64,000 nt of DNA from Kiritimatiellales bacterium (GCA_003246265.1 QKAU01000006.1:62001-126000), one strand, 5' to 3'. Shown: positions 16,393-25,697, counted from the stretch's first letter. Translations and numbers: made by a program. The notes: generated by a model from the sequence alone, not told the origin.

Positions 16393-19146
16393 CTATCCCT
16401 TGATGGCCGCCTGGGCGGCCGCCAGCCGGGCGATCGGCACGCGGTATGGCGAGCAGCTCACATAGTTGAGCCCCGCCTTGGCGCAGAACTTCACGCTCTC
16501 GGGGTCGCCGCCGTGCTCGCCGCAGATGCCGCATTTCAGGTCGGGCCGCGTTTCGCGGCCGCGCTGCACGCCGAGCTTCACCAACTGCCCCACTCCGCCC
16601 TGGTCCAGATGCTGGAAGGGGTCGGAGGGCAGGATCTTCTCCTTGAGGTAGTCCGGAAGGAAGGTGCCGATGTCGTCGCGGCTGTAGCCGAAGGTCATCT
16701 GCGTCAGGTCGTTGGTCCCGAAGCTGAAGAATTCGGCCGTCTCGGCGATTTCGTCGGCCGTCAGCGCCGCGCGCGGGATTTCGATCATGGTACCGACGAG
16801 GTACTTGATCTTCACGTCGTTCTTCTTGATGACGGCTTCGGCCTGTTCACGGACGATCTTTTCGAGGAAGTCGAGCTCGGCCTTGGTCCCGATGAGCGGG
16901 ATCATGATTTCCGGCAGGACCTTCACCGGCTTCTTCGCCTTGGCCATCTTGCAGGCCGCGCCGATGATCGCCTGCGTCTGCATGACGCAGAGTTCCGGGT
17001 AGGTGATCGACAGGCGGCAGCCGCGGTGCCCGAGCATCGGGTTGAACTCGTGCAGCTCCTTGACGCGTTCGACCACCTTCTTCGGGGGAACGCCTAGGCG
17101 CTTGGCCATCTCCTGCTGGTCCTTCGCGGTGTGCGGGACGAACTCATGCAGCGGCGGATCGAGCAGGCGGACGGTGACGGGCAGGCCGTCCATCGCCTTG
17201 AAGATCCCCTCGAAATCCTTCTGCTGCAGCTTGAGCAGCTTGGCCAGCGCCGACTTGCGGCCCTTTTCGTCCTCGGCCAGGATGAATTCCCGGATGGCCC
17301 AGATGCGGTCGCCTTCGAAGAACATGTGCTCCGTGCGGCAGAGGCCGATGCCCTCGGCGCCGAACGACCGTGCCGCCTCGGCGTCCTTAGGCGTATCGGC
17401 GTTGGTCCGCACGTTGATCTTGCGGTAGGTGTTGGACCACTTCGAGACCTCCTCGTACATCCTGTAGATCGGGTCGTTCTTGGCCGCGGCCCGGCCTTCC
17501 ACGACGGCCGCCACAACGGGGCTGACCTGGGTCGGGATCTGCCCTTCGTAGACCATGCCGGTGGAGCCGTTGAGGCTGATCCAGTCGCCCTGCTTCAGCA
17601 CCTTGCGGCCGATGGTCACGGTCTGCTTCTTGTAGTCGATCTTCAGGTCGCCGGCCCCGCAGATGCAACACTTGCCCCAGCCGCGCGCAACGACCGCCGC
17701 ATGCGAGGTCATTCCTCCGGTAGAGGTCAGCACGCCCTGCGCGGCCCACATGCCGCCGACATCCTCGGGGCTGGTTTCATGGCGGACCAGCACCACCTTG
17801 GCCGCAGGGTTCTTCTTGATGGCGGCTTCGGCGTCGTGCGCCTCGAAGACGATCTGTCCGACCGCCGCGCCCGGCCCCGCGGGCAGCCCGGTAGTGACGA
17901 GCTTGGCCTTCTTCTCGGCCGACAGGTCGAAGATCGGGAACAGCAACTGTTCGAGGTCGTCGCCCGAGAGGGTCATGAGCGCCTCCTTGGGCGTCAGGAT
18001 CTTCGGCTGCGATTCCCCCGTGAAGACATCCTTGCCGGTGGCCATTTCGACCGCCCAGCGGACGCCGGCCAGGCCGGTACGCTTCGCGTTGCGGGTCTGC
18101 AGCATGAAGAGCTTTCCTTCCTGGACCGTGAACTCCACATCCTGAGGATACTTGTAGTGCTTTTCGAGTCTCGCCATGATCTTTTGAAGATCGGCATAGG
18201 CCTTCTTCCACACCTTCGACTCCTCATTGGGCATGTCGTCGAGGTGCTTCGGCGTGCGGATGCCGGCCACGACGTCCTCGCCCTGCGCGTTGATCAGGTA
18301 TTCGCCCATCGGCTTGCTGTGGCCGTTGCCGCCGTCGCGGGTAAAGGCCACGCCGGTGCCGGACTCCTGGCCCATGTTGCCGAACACCATGGTGCAGATG
18401 TTCACGGCGGTGCCGAGGAGGCCGTTGATCTTGTTGATCTGGCGGTACTTTTCGGCGCGCTCGGAGTTCCACGAACCGAAGACGGCGCGGATCGAAAGGT
18501 CAAGCTGTTCCAGCGGATTCTGGGGAAAGGGTTTCTTGACCTTGGACTGGTAGACCTTCTTGTAGATGTCGACCAGTTCCTTGAGCTGTTCGGCGGTGAG
18601 GTCGGTATCCTCCTTCGCCTTGTACTTCTTCTTGAGCGCCTCCAGCTCGACTTCGAAGTCGTGGTGCGTCAGGCCGGTGTAGGGACCCATGACCACATCG
18701 CCGAACATGTCGATGAAGCGGCGGTAGCAGTCCCAGCCGGTGCGCGCGTTGCCGCACTGCTCGATGAAGCCGAGGACCGACTGGTCCGTCAGGCCGAGAT
18801 TGAGCACGGTATCCATCATGCCGGGCATGGAGACGGCGGCCCCGGAACGGACGGAGACGAGTAGCGGATCCTTCGGGTCGCCGAGCTTCTTGCCCATGTT
18901 GTCTTCCAGCTTCTTGAGCTGCGCGGCGAGCTGGGTCTCCATCTCGGTCGGATATTTCCCGCCGGTCTTGGAATAGTAGGCGCAGGCTTCGGTGGAAATC
19001 GTAATCCCGGGGGGTACCGGCAGGCCGGCATTGGCCATCTCGGCCAGATTGGCACCCTTGCCGCCGAGGATTGCCTTCATGCTGCTGTCGCCTTCGGTGA
19101 GCTCCCTGGAAACCCCGTAGAAATAGACATATTTCTTCTCTGCCAT
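16393..19146 (-). CDS. ppdK: Pyruvate, phosphate dikinase
   Basis: PPDK interconverts pyruvate + ATP + Pi and phosphoenolpyruvate + AMP + PPi. The 917-residue protein has the N-terminal ATP-grasp domain (MKAILGGKGANLAEM, SVRSGAAVSMPGMMDTVLN), the swivelling phosphohistidine domain with GGMTSHAAVVARG (about residue 460), and the C-terminal TIM barrel with GLCRTEHMFF, FGTNDLTQMTFG and the catalytic cysteine motif CGICGEHGG. The ATG at 19146 follows AAGGAG and gives the family N-terminus (MAEKKYVYFYG). The same frame stays open upstream, but those residues are not family-like. Confidence 0.97.
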   Translation of the reverse strand: MAEKKYVYFYGVSRELTEGDSSMKAILGGKGANLAEMANAGLPVPPGITISTEACAYYSKTGGKYPTEMETQLAAQLKKLEDNMGKKLGDPKDPLLVSVRSGAAVSMPGMMDTVLNLGLTDQSVLGFIEQCGNARTGWDCYRRFIDMFGDVVMGPYTGLTHHDFEVELEALKKKYKAKEDTDLTAEQLKELVDIYKKVYQSKVKKPFPQNPLEQLDLSIRAVFGSWNSERAEKYRQINKINGLLGTAVNICTMVFGNMGQESGTGVAFTRDGGNGHSKPMGEYLINAQGEDVVAGIRTPKHLDDMPNEESKVWKKAYADLQKIMARLEKHYKYPQDVEFTVQEGKLFMLQTRNAKRTGLAGVRWAVEMATGKDVFTGESQPKILTPKEALMTLSGDDLEQLLFPIFDLSAEKKAKLVTTGLPAGPGAAVGQIVFEAHDAEAAIKKNPAAKVVLVRHETSPEDVGGMWAAQGVLTSTGGMTSHAAVVARGWGKCCICGAGDLKIDYKKQTVTIGRKVLKQGDWISLNGSTGMVYEGQIPTQVSPVVAAVVEGRAAAKNDPIYRMYEEVSKWSNTYRKINVRTNADTPKDAEAARSFGAEGIGLCRTEHMFFEGDRIWAIREFILAEDEKGRKSALAKLLKLQQKDFEGIFKAMDGLPVTVRLLDPPLHEFVPHTAKDQQEMAKRLGVPPKKVVERVKELHEFNPMLGHRGCRLSITYPELCVMQTQAIIGAACKMAKAKKPVKVLPEIMIPLIGTKAELDFLEKIVREQAEAVIKKNDVKIKYLVGTMIEIPRAALTADEIAETAEFFSFGTNDLTQMTFGYSRDDIGTFLPDYLKEKILPSDPFQHLDQGGVGQLVKLGVQRGRETRPDLKCGICGEHGGDPESVKFCAKAGLNYVSCSPYRVPIARLAAAQAAIKG

Positions 19147-19198
19147 CTCGTTTCTCCTTGGTTTGATAAGCGGTCCTGAGTGAACAAAAAACGGGCTA

Positions 19199-19226
19199 TT
19201 CTTAGCACGGCCCCAAACAGAGTCAA
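19199..19226 (-). promoter_or_regulatory. Promoter of ppdK
   Basis: On the minus strand TTGACT (19226-19221) and TAAGAA (19204-19199) are spaced by 16 bp. This gives a leader of roughly 45 bases before the ATG at 19146. Confidence 0.6.
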
Positions 19227-19330
19227 GGACACCCCTGTTTAAATAGCGTAAAACTCGATCGTCTCTCGGGGTGATCCCTTCGGGTCGGTTCCGGGAGGGC
19301 ATGGTCGCGGCGGGATTCGGCGTAAAATTC

Positions 19331-19362
19331 TTGTCTGCACCGCGTCCCGCATCCGCTATCTT
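19331..19362 (+). promoter_or_regulatory. Candidate promoter of the pseudopilin cassette
   Basis: TATCTT (19357-19362) ends six bases before the ATG at 19369, the same geometry as the leaderless promoters at 12919, 40238 and 44141. The best -35 match, TTGTCT at 19331, leaves a long 20-bp spacer, so the -35 is uncertain. Confidence 0.35.
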
Positions 19363-19368
19363 CGCGCC

Positions 19369-20031
19369 ATGCAATCGAAGGAAGAGAGGGCGCGGGGCTT
19401 CACCCTGCTCGAGCTCATGGCGGTCGTGGCGCTGATCGGCATCCTGCTGGCCATCGCCTTGCCGGCGTTCAACGCCATCGGCGGCAGCTCCAGGCTCGAG
19501 GCCGCCGCCAACGAGGTGCATGCCGCCGCCAACCTGGCCCGCCAATATGCCCTCTCCAGGAACCAGCCCACCTACCTGCTGTTCAACGAGGGCCAGGAAA
19601 ATCCCGACCTTGCCTACCGCGCCTACGCCCTCTTCACCATCAACACCCACACCAACCCCGTCGACCAGGCGGCCGGCGAATTCATCGCCGGATGGCAGCT
19701 CCTGCCGGAAGGCGTGGTCTTCGATCCCTATGCGGGCGGCAGCGACAACCTCTTCAGCGTCTCCGAAGGCGCGGCGTGGAACGGGGCGATCGGCAAGAAC
19801 AATCAGCTCTCCATCCAGGGGATCGACTACATCGTCCACGGCTACAAGCCCACCGGCGAAGCGGGCTCCACCACCCACTGGATCTTCCTGGCCGAAGGAT
19901 TCTTCGACGGCACACGGCTGCAGCACACTTCGGTGCAGGGTCGCCAGATCCGGTTCGGGATCACGGGCCAGAGCCGCATCCTCGATATCCGCTACGGCTC
20001 GGACGGCGAACCGGAGGTTTCGACGGAATGA
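19369..20031 (+). CDS. GspH-like minor pseudopilin
   Basis: This 220-residue protein begins with a prepilin leader and methylation site: after a short charged leader comes GFTLLELMAVVALIGILLAIALP, with Gly-1, Phe+1 and Glu+5 as required by prepilin peptidase. The remainder is a beta-rich periplasmic head (AANLARQYALSRNQPTYLLF near residue 55 fits GspH/FimT). It is the first of four genes in the order H-I-J-K, each overlapping the next by ATGA, comparable to the four-gene Verru_Chthon cassettes described in Verrucomicrobia. No secretin, ATPase or prepilin peptidase is in the window. Confidence 0.8.
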   Translation: MQSKEERARGFTLLELMAVVALIGILLAIALPAFNAIGGSSRLEAAANEVHAAANLARQYALSRNQPTYLLFNEGQENPDLAYRAYALFTINTHTNPVDQAAGEFIAGWQLLPEGVVFDPYAGGSDNLFSVSEGAAWNGAIGKNNQLSIQGIDYIVHGYKPTGEAGSTTHWIFLAEGFFDGTRLQHTSVQGRQIRFGITGQSRILDIRYGSDGEPEVSTE

Positions 20032-20510
20032 GGCGTCGCCAAACACACCATCCGATGCGAAACCACGCAGGCTTCACCCTGATCGAGATCGTGCTCGCCC
20101 TGCTGGTGGTCACCGTCGGCATCGTAGCGATGACCGGCCTGCTGGCAACGTCGCTCGACACGTCGACGGAGACCCAGGACGACCTCCGCATCGTCGGCTT
20201 CGCCGAGCTGGTGCTCAACCATCTCCATGCCCGGTCCGACTTCGGATCCATCCCCGCCTCGGGAACGCTTGCCATCTCCGACTATGCAGGGGGAACGGCA
20301 AACCTTGAGATCGGACCGGCCACCCCGTTCGAATACCGCCTGCCCGGTGCGACAGGAGCCGAAGCCGTCCGCTATCCGCTCACCTACCGGCTGGCGATCC
20401 GCGCGGCGGGGAACATCCTTGAAGTGCTGCTGGAGGTCTGGCCCGGCTACGGCACCGCCGGCAACCCGCGCATCTTCTACACCGAACTCTACGACTGGCC
20501 GAAGTTATGA
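20028..20510 (+). CDS. GspI-like minor pseudopilin
   Basis: This 160-residue protein has the prepilin motif HAGFTLIEIVLALLVVTVGI near its start (Gly-1, Phe+1, Glu+5) and a short periplasmic domain. Small size and the LLVVTVGIVAMTGLLATS helix fit GspI, the smallest of the type II secretion minor pseudopilins. Start and stop overlap both neighbours by ATGA. Confidence 0.75.
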   Translation: MRRRQTHHPMRNHAGFTLIEIVLALLVVTVGIVAMTGLLATSLDTSTETQDDLRIVGFAELVLNHLHARSDFGSIPASGTLAISDYAGGTANLEIGPATPFEYRLPGATGAEAVRYPLTYRLAIRAAGNILEVLLEVWPGYGTAGNPRIFYTELYDWPKL

Positions 20511-21349
20511 GCCCGCGGCGAACATACAAGGAGGGCTTTACGCTGCTCGAGCTGCTACTGGCCGTCGCGATCCTCGCGATGATCGCCCTGATGATGGCGC
20601 GCATCTTCGCCGCCAGCTCCGAGGCAGTCGAACGCGGCAAGCGCAACGCCATGCTCGACGAAGCCGCGCGCCTCCTGCTCGATACCATCGAGCGCGACGT
20701 GGGCCAGGCGGTTCTCCGCACCAACATCCCGCTCCGCGTCCACTCCGTGGCAGGCTTCGACGCCTTGTACTTCGTCTCGCCGGGCGTCCGGCGCGCCACC
20801 GAAACCATGCCAAGAGATACCGCCCCCATGCGCATCCGCCTCGCCAACACCGCATCGGCCCTCAACGGGCTCGTTCCCGACTGGAACTGGCACTTGGTCG
20901 TCGAATCGGCCATCGGCACGACCAACACGCTCGACAAGCTGATCCGCTCGTCCGACTACTACGCCACCAATGCCGCGCAGGCCGTCGCCGATTTCATGCC
21001 GGCCCGCGGCGGTGCGGCGATGGGGCGCAGCGAAGCCGAATATACCCTGCCGCTGGAAACCTTGCAGGGCACCGAAAACCACGTCATGCCGACTTTTGTC
21101 GATTTCAATATCAACGGCGACCCGGACAGCAACGTCTCGGCCTCCGCCATGCCCGAAGTGCGCGACCTGCCCCGCTTCGTGGATGTCGTTCTCGGGCTGG
21201 CGGCGTCCAGCGACATTGCGCAGGCCATGCGGCTGCATGCCGCCCAAGGCGCGGAGGCGGCCGAAGCCTACCTCCAGAAGCACGAGCGCATCTATGCGCG
21301 GCGCATCCCGATCCGCAACACCGGCATACTTCCCCCACCCTCCCCATGA
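20507..21349 (+). CDS. GspJ-like minor pseudopilin
   Basis: This 280-residue protein carries the prepilin segment EGFTLLELLLAVAILAMIALMM with Glu+5, then a longer beta-rich head. The conserved LDTIERDVGQAV after the helix is typical of GspJ, which forms the tip complex with GspI and GspK. It starts by ATGA overlap with the GspI-like gene and ends by ATGA overlap with the GspK-like gene. Confidence 0.75.
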   Translation: MSPRRTYKEGFTLLELLLAVAILAMIALMMARIFAASSEAVERGKRNAMLDEAARLLLDTIERDVGQAVLRTNIPLRVHSVAGFDALYFVSPGVRRATETMPRDTAPMRIRLANTASALNGLVPDWNWHLVVESAIGTTNTLDKLIRSSDYYATNAAQAVADFMPARGGAAMGRSEAEYTLPLETLQGTENHVMPTFVDFNINGDPDSNVSASAMPEVRDLPRFVDVVLGLAASSDIAQAMRLHAAQGAEAAEAYLQKHERIYARRIPIRNTGILPPPSP

Positions 21350-23691
21350 CTGCTTGCGTCCATAGGAAGTCCGGCGCCGCGCTGGTGATCGTCCTCGGCT
21401 TCCTGGCCGTATTGACGGTCATCGTGCTGGCCTTCTCCACCCAGATGCGGACCGAGCGTCTCGCCGGGCGGGCGTTTCTCGACACCGCGCAGACTCGCCA
21501 ACTGCTGGATGCCGCCCTCGCCCGCGCCATGGAGGAGATCGATCTGGAGACGGGCAGTTCCATCTTTCCCTCCTTCCTGGCGCTGGAGTCGTCCGCCCCC
21601 GGGCCGGTCTCCTTCGTTGCCGATGCCGTCGATTTCGGCATGGCCGACGACTACCTTCCCCTAGGCGACGCTACGCTCGCGGAGGCGTACCGGAGCGCTC
21701 TCGACAATGCCCGCTGGCAGACCGTGTCGGTCGGGAACGATGCGGTGGGACGCATCGGCTACGTGATTGTCAACACCTCGGGCCTGCTGGATGCCAACCA
21801 TGCCGGCGGCCTCGATGCATCCGGAACCCTGGTGGCGCGCGGGAAGGGGGAATCCCCCGCCGAACTGCAGCTCGCGCCCGAGCTTTTGCGGGAATTGACA
21901 GACCCGGGCTCCGCGACCGGCTTCCTCAAGGGAAGGATCGACCGCTGGCGGCGATTCGAAACCCTGCGCGACCTCGCCCAACTCAACCGCATCGGCACCG
22001 CCCCGCCTTTTGAAGGGGCCATCGGGAACTTCTCTGTCTTCTCCTTCTTCCCCGAACCCCCGCTGGCCACCGGCCAGCGCTACATGGGATCGACCGAAGC
22101 GGAAATCTCCGCGAACCGGCAGGCCATCGCCGATGCCCTTGACGCGATCGGCCTCGATGCCGAAAACCAGCGTCTTGTGCTTGCCCAGCTGCTCGACTAT
22201 GTCGACGCCGATTCCATCCCACGAAGCCTCGACTATGGCGTGGAACCGGTACCGCTCATCAATGAAGTCGTGCTGGAGTGCCACTTCGCCTTCACGCCCG
22301 TCGTGGAGGAGACGATCGATGCCGCGACCGGGGTGCTGCTGAGAACGGTCAAGGAGGTCGTGGTGACCAACAGTTTCCGCGTTGCCGGCGAAGCCTGGTA
22401 CCCCTTCGCCCTGGCCGAAAACCGCAATGCATACCGACTGGAGAGTAGCGCCGCAACGGATGCCCTGCCCCGCGAGCTGTTCGGCGAGGTCCAGTGGATG
22501 CGAGACGCCCCGTTGCCGCCGGCCGAATGGCGCTACGGCGACCCGCCCGCCGTCGCGATCCTTGCCTCCAACCTGGTCGACCACTCGTACACCTCGACCC
22601 AATCGCTCTTCGCCGCCTTCGAGGAGATGGCCGACGATTTCGGCCTTCCCGAAATCCGCTGCATCGAAACGTCCAGCGGCACGGCGGTGGATGCCGTGGA
22701 GGGCCTTGGCCTCCCGCTGGCCAACAGCGTAGACGAGGTGCTGCTGCCCGCGGTGCGGGATCTGGTCGCTGAAATCTACGCCGCAGCAGTCGACGGGGAG
22801 ACCCGCGAACTGCCGTTTGCGGTCGGACGGGCGGTGGTCGACCCGCGCCTCAACTGGAGTGGCGGCAATACGAACCTCTGGATCGAGGTGGGTGACAACG
22901 GCGCCGCTCCGGCTACCCTTGGGGGCGTCAACAGCGGCATCATCGACGCCCCCGGCATCGTGGAAACCCCCGACCCGATCGGCACCATCCATGTCCGGAA
23001 CGAGGGCATCATCGAGAGCCCCTACGAATTCACCTATTTCCTCTACGACCGGAACAAGCCCTGGCGCACCTTCCAGTTCTTCCGGGAAAACGACCGCGAC
23101 AATACCCGCTTCCTCGCAGACCATCTGGCCACCAGTCCCGTCCATGCACCCGGTTCCGGCTGGATCAATCCCAACTCCCTGAACAGCAATGTGCTGGCCA
23201 CCGCCTTCCTCGGGATGCCGGTCGGCGAGTTCACGCGCGACGACCTGTCGGCCGAACCGCGCGTCGCCTCCGCAGCGGCGTACCGCCTCGCGCAGCTGGT
23301 CATGGACAACCGCCTGTACGGCACGCGCAAGGAGCTGGCCGACCGCCTGGCCAATGCGGCCGACTATGCGCGCATCGACGACGCCATCGAGGGCAGTCCA
23401 TGGAAGAAGGAGAGCCTCCTGCGCAACGGCACGGGGCTCTTTGATCCCCGCGACACGCTGTTTGCTGTCCTGCTGGTGGCCCAGAACGCCCGCGATGCCG
23501 ACCACGACGGACAGGTCGGCAACGGCGAGGTCCAGTCGACCCAACGGGCCATCGCCTATGTCTGGCGCGATCCCGCAACGGGCGAGGCCGCCTGCGTCTT
23601 CTGGGGCCTGGCCGACACCCTCCAGAGTTCCATCGGCAGCGCGGGCACCACCTGGGGTACGCTGCTGGAAACGTTCCGGCCGTACCGCTGA
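21346..23691 (+). CDS. GspK-like large pseudopilin (Verru_Chthon cassette A-like)
   Basis: This 781-residue protein begins SGAALVIVLGFLAVLTVIVLAF, a GspK-type pseudopilin helix that lacks Glu+5, as GspK does, so it should cap the tip complex. A QTRQLLDAALARAMEEID segment follows. The very large head (over 700 residues against about 300 in GspK) matches the scale of cassette protein A. Near residue 725 the motif DADHDGQVGNGEV is a dockerin/EF-hand-like calcium loop. It is the last gene of the coupled cassette. Confidence 0.75.
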   Translation: MTACVHRKSGAALVIVLGFLAVLTVIVLAFSTQMRTERLAGRAFLDTAQTRQLLDAALARAMEEIDLETGSSIFPSFLALESSAPGPVSFVADAVDFGMADDYLPLGDATLAEAYRSALDNARWQTVSVGNDAVGRIGYVIVNTSGLLDANHAGGLDASGTLVARGKGESPAELQLAPELLRELTDPGSATGFLKGRIDRWRRFETLRDLAQLNRIGTAPPFEGAIGNFSVFSFFPEPPLATGQRYMGSTEAEISANRQAIADALDAIGLDAENQRLVLAQLLDYVDADSIPRSLDYGVEPVPLINEVVLECHFAFTPVVEETIDAATGVLLRTVKEVVVTNSFRVAGEAWYPFALAENRNAYRLESSAATDALPRELFGEVQWMRDAPLPPAEWRYGDPPAVAILASNLVDHSYTSTQSLFAAFEEMADDFGLPEIRCIETSSGTAVDAVEGLGLPLANSVDEVLLPAVRDLVAEIYAAAVDGETRELPFAVGRAVVDPRLNWSGGNTNLWIEVGDNGAAPATLGGVNSGIIDAPGIVETPDPIGTIHVRNEGIIESPYEFTYFLYDRNKPWRTFQFFRENDRDNTRFLADHLATSPVHAPGSGWINPNSLNSNVLATAFLGMPVGEFTRDDLSAEPRVASAAAYRLAQLVMDNRLYGTRKELADRLANAADYARIDDAIEGSPWKKESLLRNGTGLFDPRDTLFAVLLVAQNARDADHDGQVGNGEVQSTQRAIAYVWRDPATGEAACVFWGLADTLQSSIGSAGTTWGTLLETFRPYR

Positions 23692-23710
23692 CATTTCCGT
23701 GGTTTCGGGA

Positions 23711-23739
23711 TTTCCAACCCCGGAGGTTTGGCCTATACA
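23711..23739 (+). promoter_or_regulatory. Candidate promoter of the FmdB-type gene
   Basis: TTTCCA at 23711-23716, 17 bp spacer, TATACA at 23734-23739. The leader to the ATG at 23764 would be about 18 bases and includes an ACGAGGAAT ribosome site. Confidence 0.5.
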
Positions 23740-23763
23740 CGGCGGACGCAAACGAGGAATCCC

Positions 23764-24000
23764 ATGCCGATTTTTGAATACAGCTGCAAGAAGTGCGGCG
23801 CCGCCTTCGAGATGCTCGTGGCCCACGCCGACACGACCGTCTCCTGTGCCGCCTGCGGTTCCAGGCGGGTTGAAAAACTCTTCTCGACCTTCAGTGCCAG
23901 CGTGGCCAACCCTGCGCCCGTCCCCTGCGCCGCCGGAGGATGCCCCTCGACGGGCATGGCCGGCACCGGATGCTCGGGCGGCGGATGTCCGTTCAGCTAG
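23764..24000 (+). CDS. FmdB-family zinc-ribbon protein
   Basis: This 78-residue protein starts MPIFEYSCKKCGAAFE and continues with SCAACGSRRVEKLFSTFSAS, the two CxxC knuckles of the FmdB/CxxC_CxxC_SSSS zinc ribbon. A second cysteine-rich tail (CAAGGCPSTG...CSGGGCPFS) is common in this family. Function is usually annotated as putative regulatory and is unproven. The internal ATG at 23764 is chosen because the earlier residues are not part of the family. It lies 12 bp before the polyprenyl synthase gene. Confidence 0.85.
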   Translation: MPIFEYSCKKCGAAFEMLVAHADTTVSCAACGSRRVEKLFSTFSASVANPAPVPCAAGGCPSTGMAGTGCSGGGCPFS

Positions 24001-24012
24001 CGGGACAATGCC

Positions 24013-24879
24013 ATGAGCGATATCGCCAACTACCTGAAGATGAAACAGGCGCTGATCGACCGCGCACTCAAGGACTGCCTGCCGCCCGCCGCAGCCCGGC
24101 CGGCCCTGCTGCACGAGGCGATGGTCTACTGTGTCCTCAATGGGGGAAAGCGCATCCGCCCCATCCTCTGCCTTGCCGCCGCCGAGGCGTTCGGCGTCCG
24201 GAATGCCGATGCGCTCGCGCCAGCCCTCGCGGTGGAGCTTTTCCACTGCTCCACCCTGATCCACGACGACCTGCCCTGCATGGATGACGACGACCTGCGC
24301 CGCGGCCAACCCACGTGCCACATCAAGTTCGGCGAGGCGAATGCGGTCCTGGCTGGCGATGCGCTGATGATCCACGCGTTCCAGGTGCTGGCCGAGGCGG
24401 GCAGCGCGCGGCTTGCGCTCGAGCTTGCCCGCGCGGCGGGTTCGCGCGGCGTCATTGCCGGCCAGGTCGAGGACCTGGCGGCGGAGAATCTGCCGCCAAA
24501 CGCCGATCTGCTGGATTTCATCCATCTCAACAAGACGGCGGTACTGATCCGCGCCGCCGTGCGCATGGGGGCGATCGCCGGCCGGGCACGCGAGGACGAA
24601 ATCGAGAACCTGAGCCTGTTCGGGGAGAAGATCGGGCTCGCGTTCCAGATCGAGGACGACATCCTCGACGAAACCTCGACCGACGAGATCCTTGGGAAGC
24701 CCGCCCACTCGGACCAGCGGCAGCACAAGATGACCTATCCCTCCGTCCACGGCCTGGAAGCGGCCAAGGAGTGCGCCAGGCAGCTTACGCGCGAAGCCAT
24801 CGCCGCCCTCGATCCGCTCTCGTGCGACACCACGGCGTTGCAGGGCATTGCGGACTACCTCGTCACTAGGGCCTACTGA
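24013..24879 (+). CDS. Polyprenyl (farnesyl/geranylgeranyl) diphosphate synthase
   Basis: This trans-isoprenyl diphosphate synthase of 288 residues joins IPP to allylic diphosphates. It shows NGGKRIRP, the first aspartate-rich motif HDDLPCMDDDDLRRG in the bacterial farnesyl-type form with two residues between aspartates, GQVEDL, and the second motif FQIEDDILD. The best match is IspA-type farnesyl diphosphate synthase, though chain length cannot be fixed by eye. Its 3' end overlaps the convergent potassium channel gene by 7 bp. Confidence 0.9.
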   Translation: MSDIANYLKMKQALIDRALKDCLPPAAARPALLHEAMVYCVLNGGKRIRPILCLAAAEAFGVRNADALAPALAVELFHCSTLIHDDLPCMDDDDLRRGQPTCHIKFGEANAVLAGDALMIHAFQVLAEAGSARLALELARAAGSRGVIAGQVEDLAAENLPPNADLLDFIHLNKTAVLIRAAVRMGAIAGRAREDEIENLSLFGEKIGLAFQIEDDILDETSTDEILGKPAHSDQRQHKMTYPSVHGLEAAKECARQLTREAIAALDPLSCDTTALQGIADYLVTRAY

Positions 24880-25697
24880 CCCCCCGGCGATCCGAGCTGG
24901 ACACCGCATCTGCGGCAGAAGCTTGCGCCGGTTTCATGGCCGTCGATCCCGCATCCAGGACAGCGGCGCGCCGTCTCCCGGCGCGGTCCGGCCAAGCCCA
25001 GCTCCGCGGTGATGATCCCGGTCGGCACGGCGATGATGCTGTAGCCGATGATCATGATGACCGCCGCCAGGGCCTGGCCGAGGCTGGTCTGCGGCGAGAT
25101 GTCGCCGTAGCCGACGGTGGTCAGGGTGACGATGGCCCAGTAGACCGAGCGCGGAATGCTGGAGAATCCATTGGTGCCGCCTTCGATCACGTACATCAGC
25201 GAACCAAGGATCACGACGATGGTCATCACCGCCACCAGGAAGATGCCGATCTTGCGCCGGCTGGCCACGAGCGCGTTGAGAAGCAGGTCGGCCTCGCCCA
25301 CGTACTGCGCCATCTTCAGGACGCGGAAGATGCGGAGCATCCGCAGGACCTTGACGACGTCGAGGAAGCGCGTGCCCGGCACCAGCAGGCCCACATAGAA
25401 CGGGAGCACCGCCAGCAGGTCGACGATGCCGAAGAAGCTTCGCGCGTAGCGCACCGGCTGGCGGGCGCAGTAGAGGCGCAACGCGTACTCGACCGTGAAG
25501 AGGCCCGTGAACGCGGCGTTGAGCACGAACAGCAGGGTCTCGTGGCGCTGCGCCATCGAGTGGACGCTGGCGAGCATCGTCGTGCAGACGCTGGCCATGA
25601 TCGCCGCGAAGAGCAGCACGTCGAAGAGCTTCCCGCCCGGCGTGTCGGCTTCGAAGATGACGACGTAGAGTTGCTCCCTGATCCGGTTCCTATCCAT
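24873..25697 (-). CDS. Voltage-gated potassium channel with C-terminal zinc ribbon
   Basis: This 274-residue inner-membrane channel has six predicted helices. The S4 voltage sensor is visible as regularly spaced arginines (KVLRMLRIFRVLKM), and the pore carries the selectivity filter TTVGYGD between S5 and S6. After S6 (IMIIGYSIIAVPTGIITAE) a short tail contains CPGCG and CRRCG, a small zinc ribbon seen in some bacterial Kv proteins. The start at 25697 overlaps the upstream kinase stop by 8 bp, so the two are coupled. The same frame is open further upstream, but that sequence belongs to the kinase gene. Confidence 0.88.
   Translation of the reverse strand: MDRNRIREQLYVVIFEADTPGGKLFDVLLFAAIMASVCTTMLASVHSMAQRHETLLFVLNAAFTGLFTVEYALRLYCARQPVRYARSFFGIVDLLAVLPFYVGLLVPGTRFLDVVKVLRMLRIFRVLKMAQYVGEADLLLNALVASRRKIGIFLVAVMTIVVILGSLMYVIEGGTNGFSSIPRSVYWAIVTLTTVGYGDISPQTSLGQALAAVIMIIGYSIIAVPTGIITAELGLAGPRRETARRCPGCGIDGHETGASFCRRCGVQLGSPGGQ

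Noticed and set aside
19147-20046. Open minus-strand frame extending ppdK by 300 codons upstream
   Set aside because: The residues are not family-like, run antisense through the pseudopilin gene and cross the ppdK promoter; the AAGGAG-preceded ATG at 19146 gives the standard N-terminus.
21661-24909. Very long minus-strand open frame opposite the GspK-like and polyprenyl synthase genes
   Set aside because: It is a GC-rich antisense shadow without domains or ribosome site. Similar shadows lie opposite glgP and guaA/carB.
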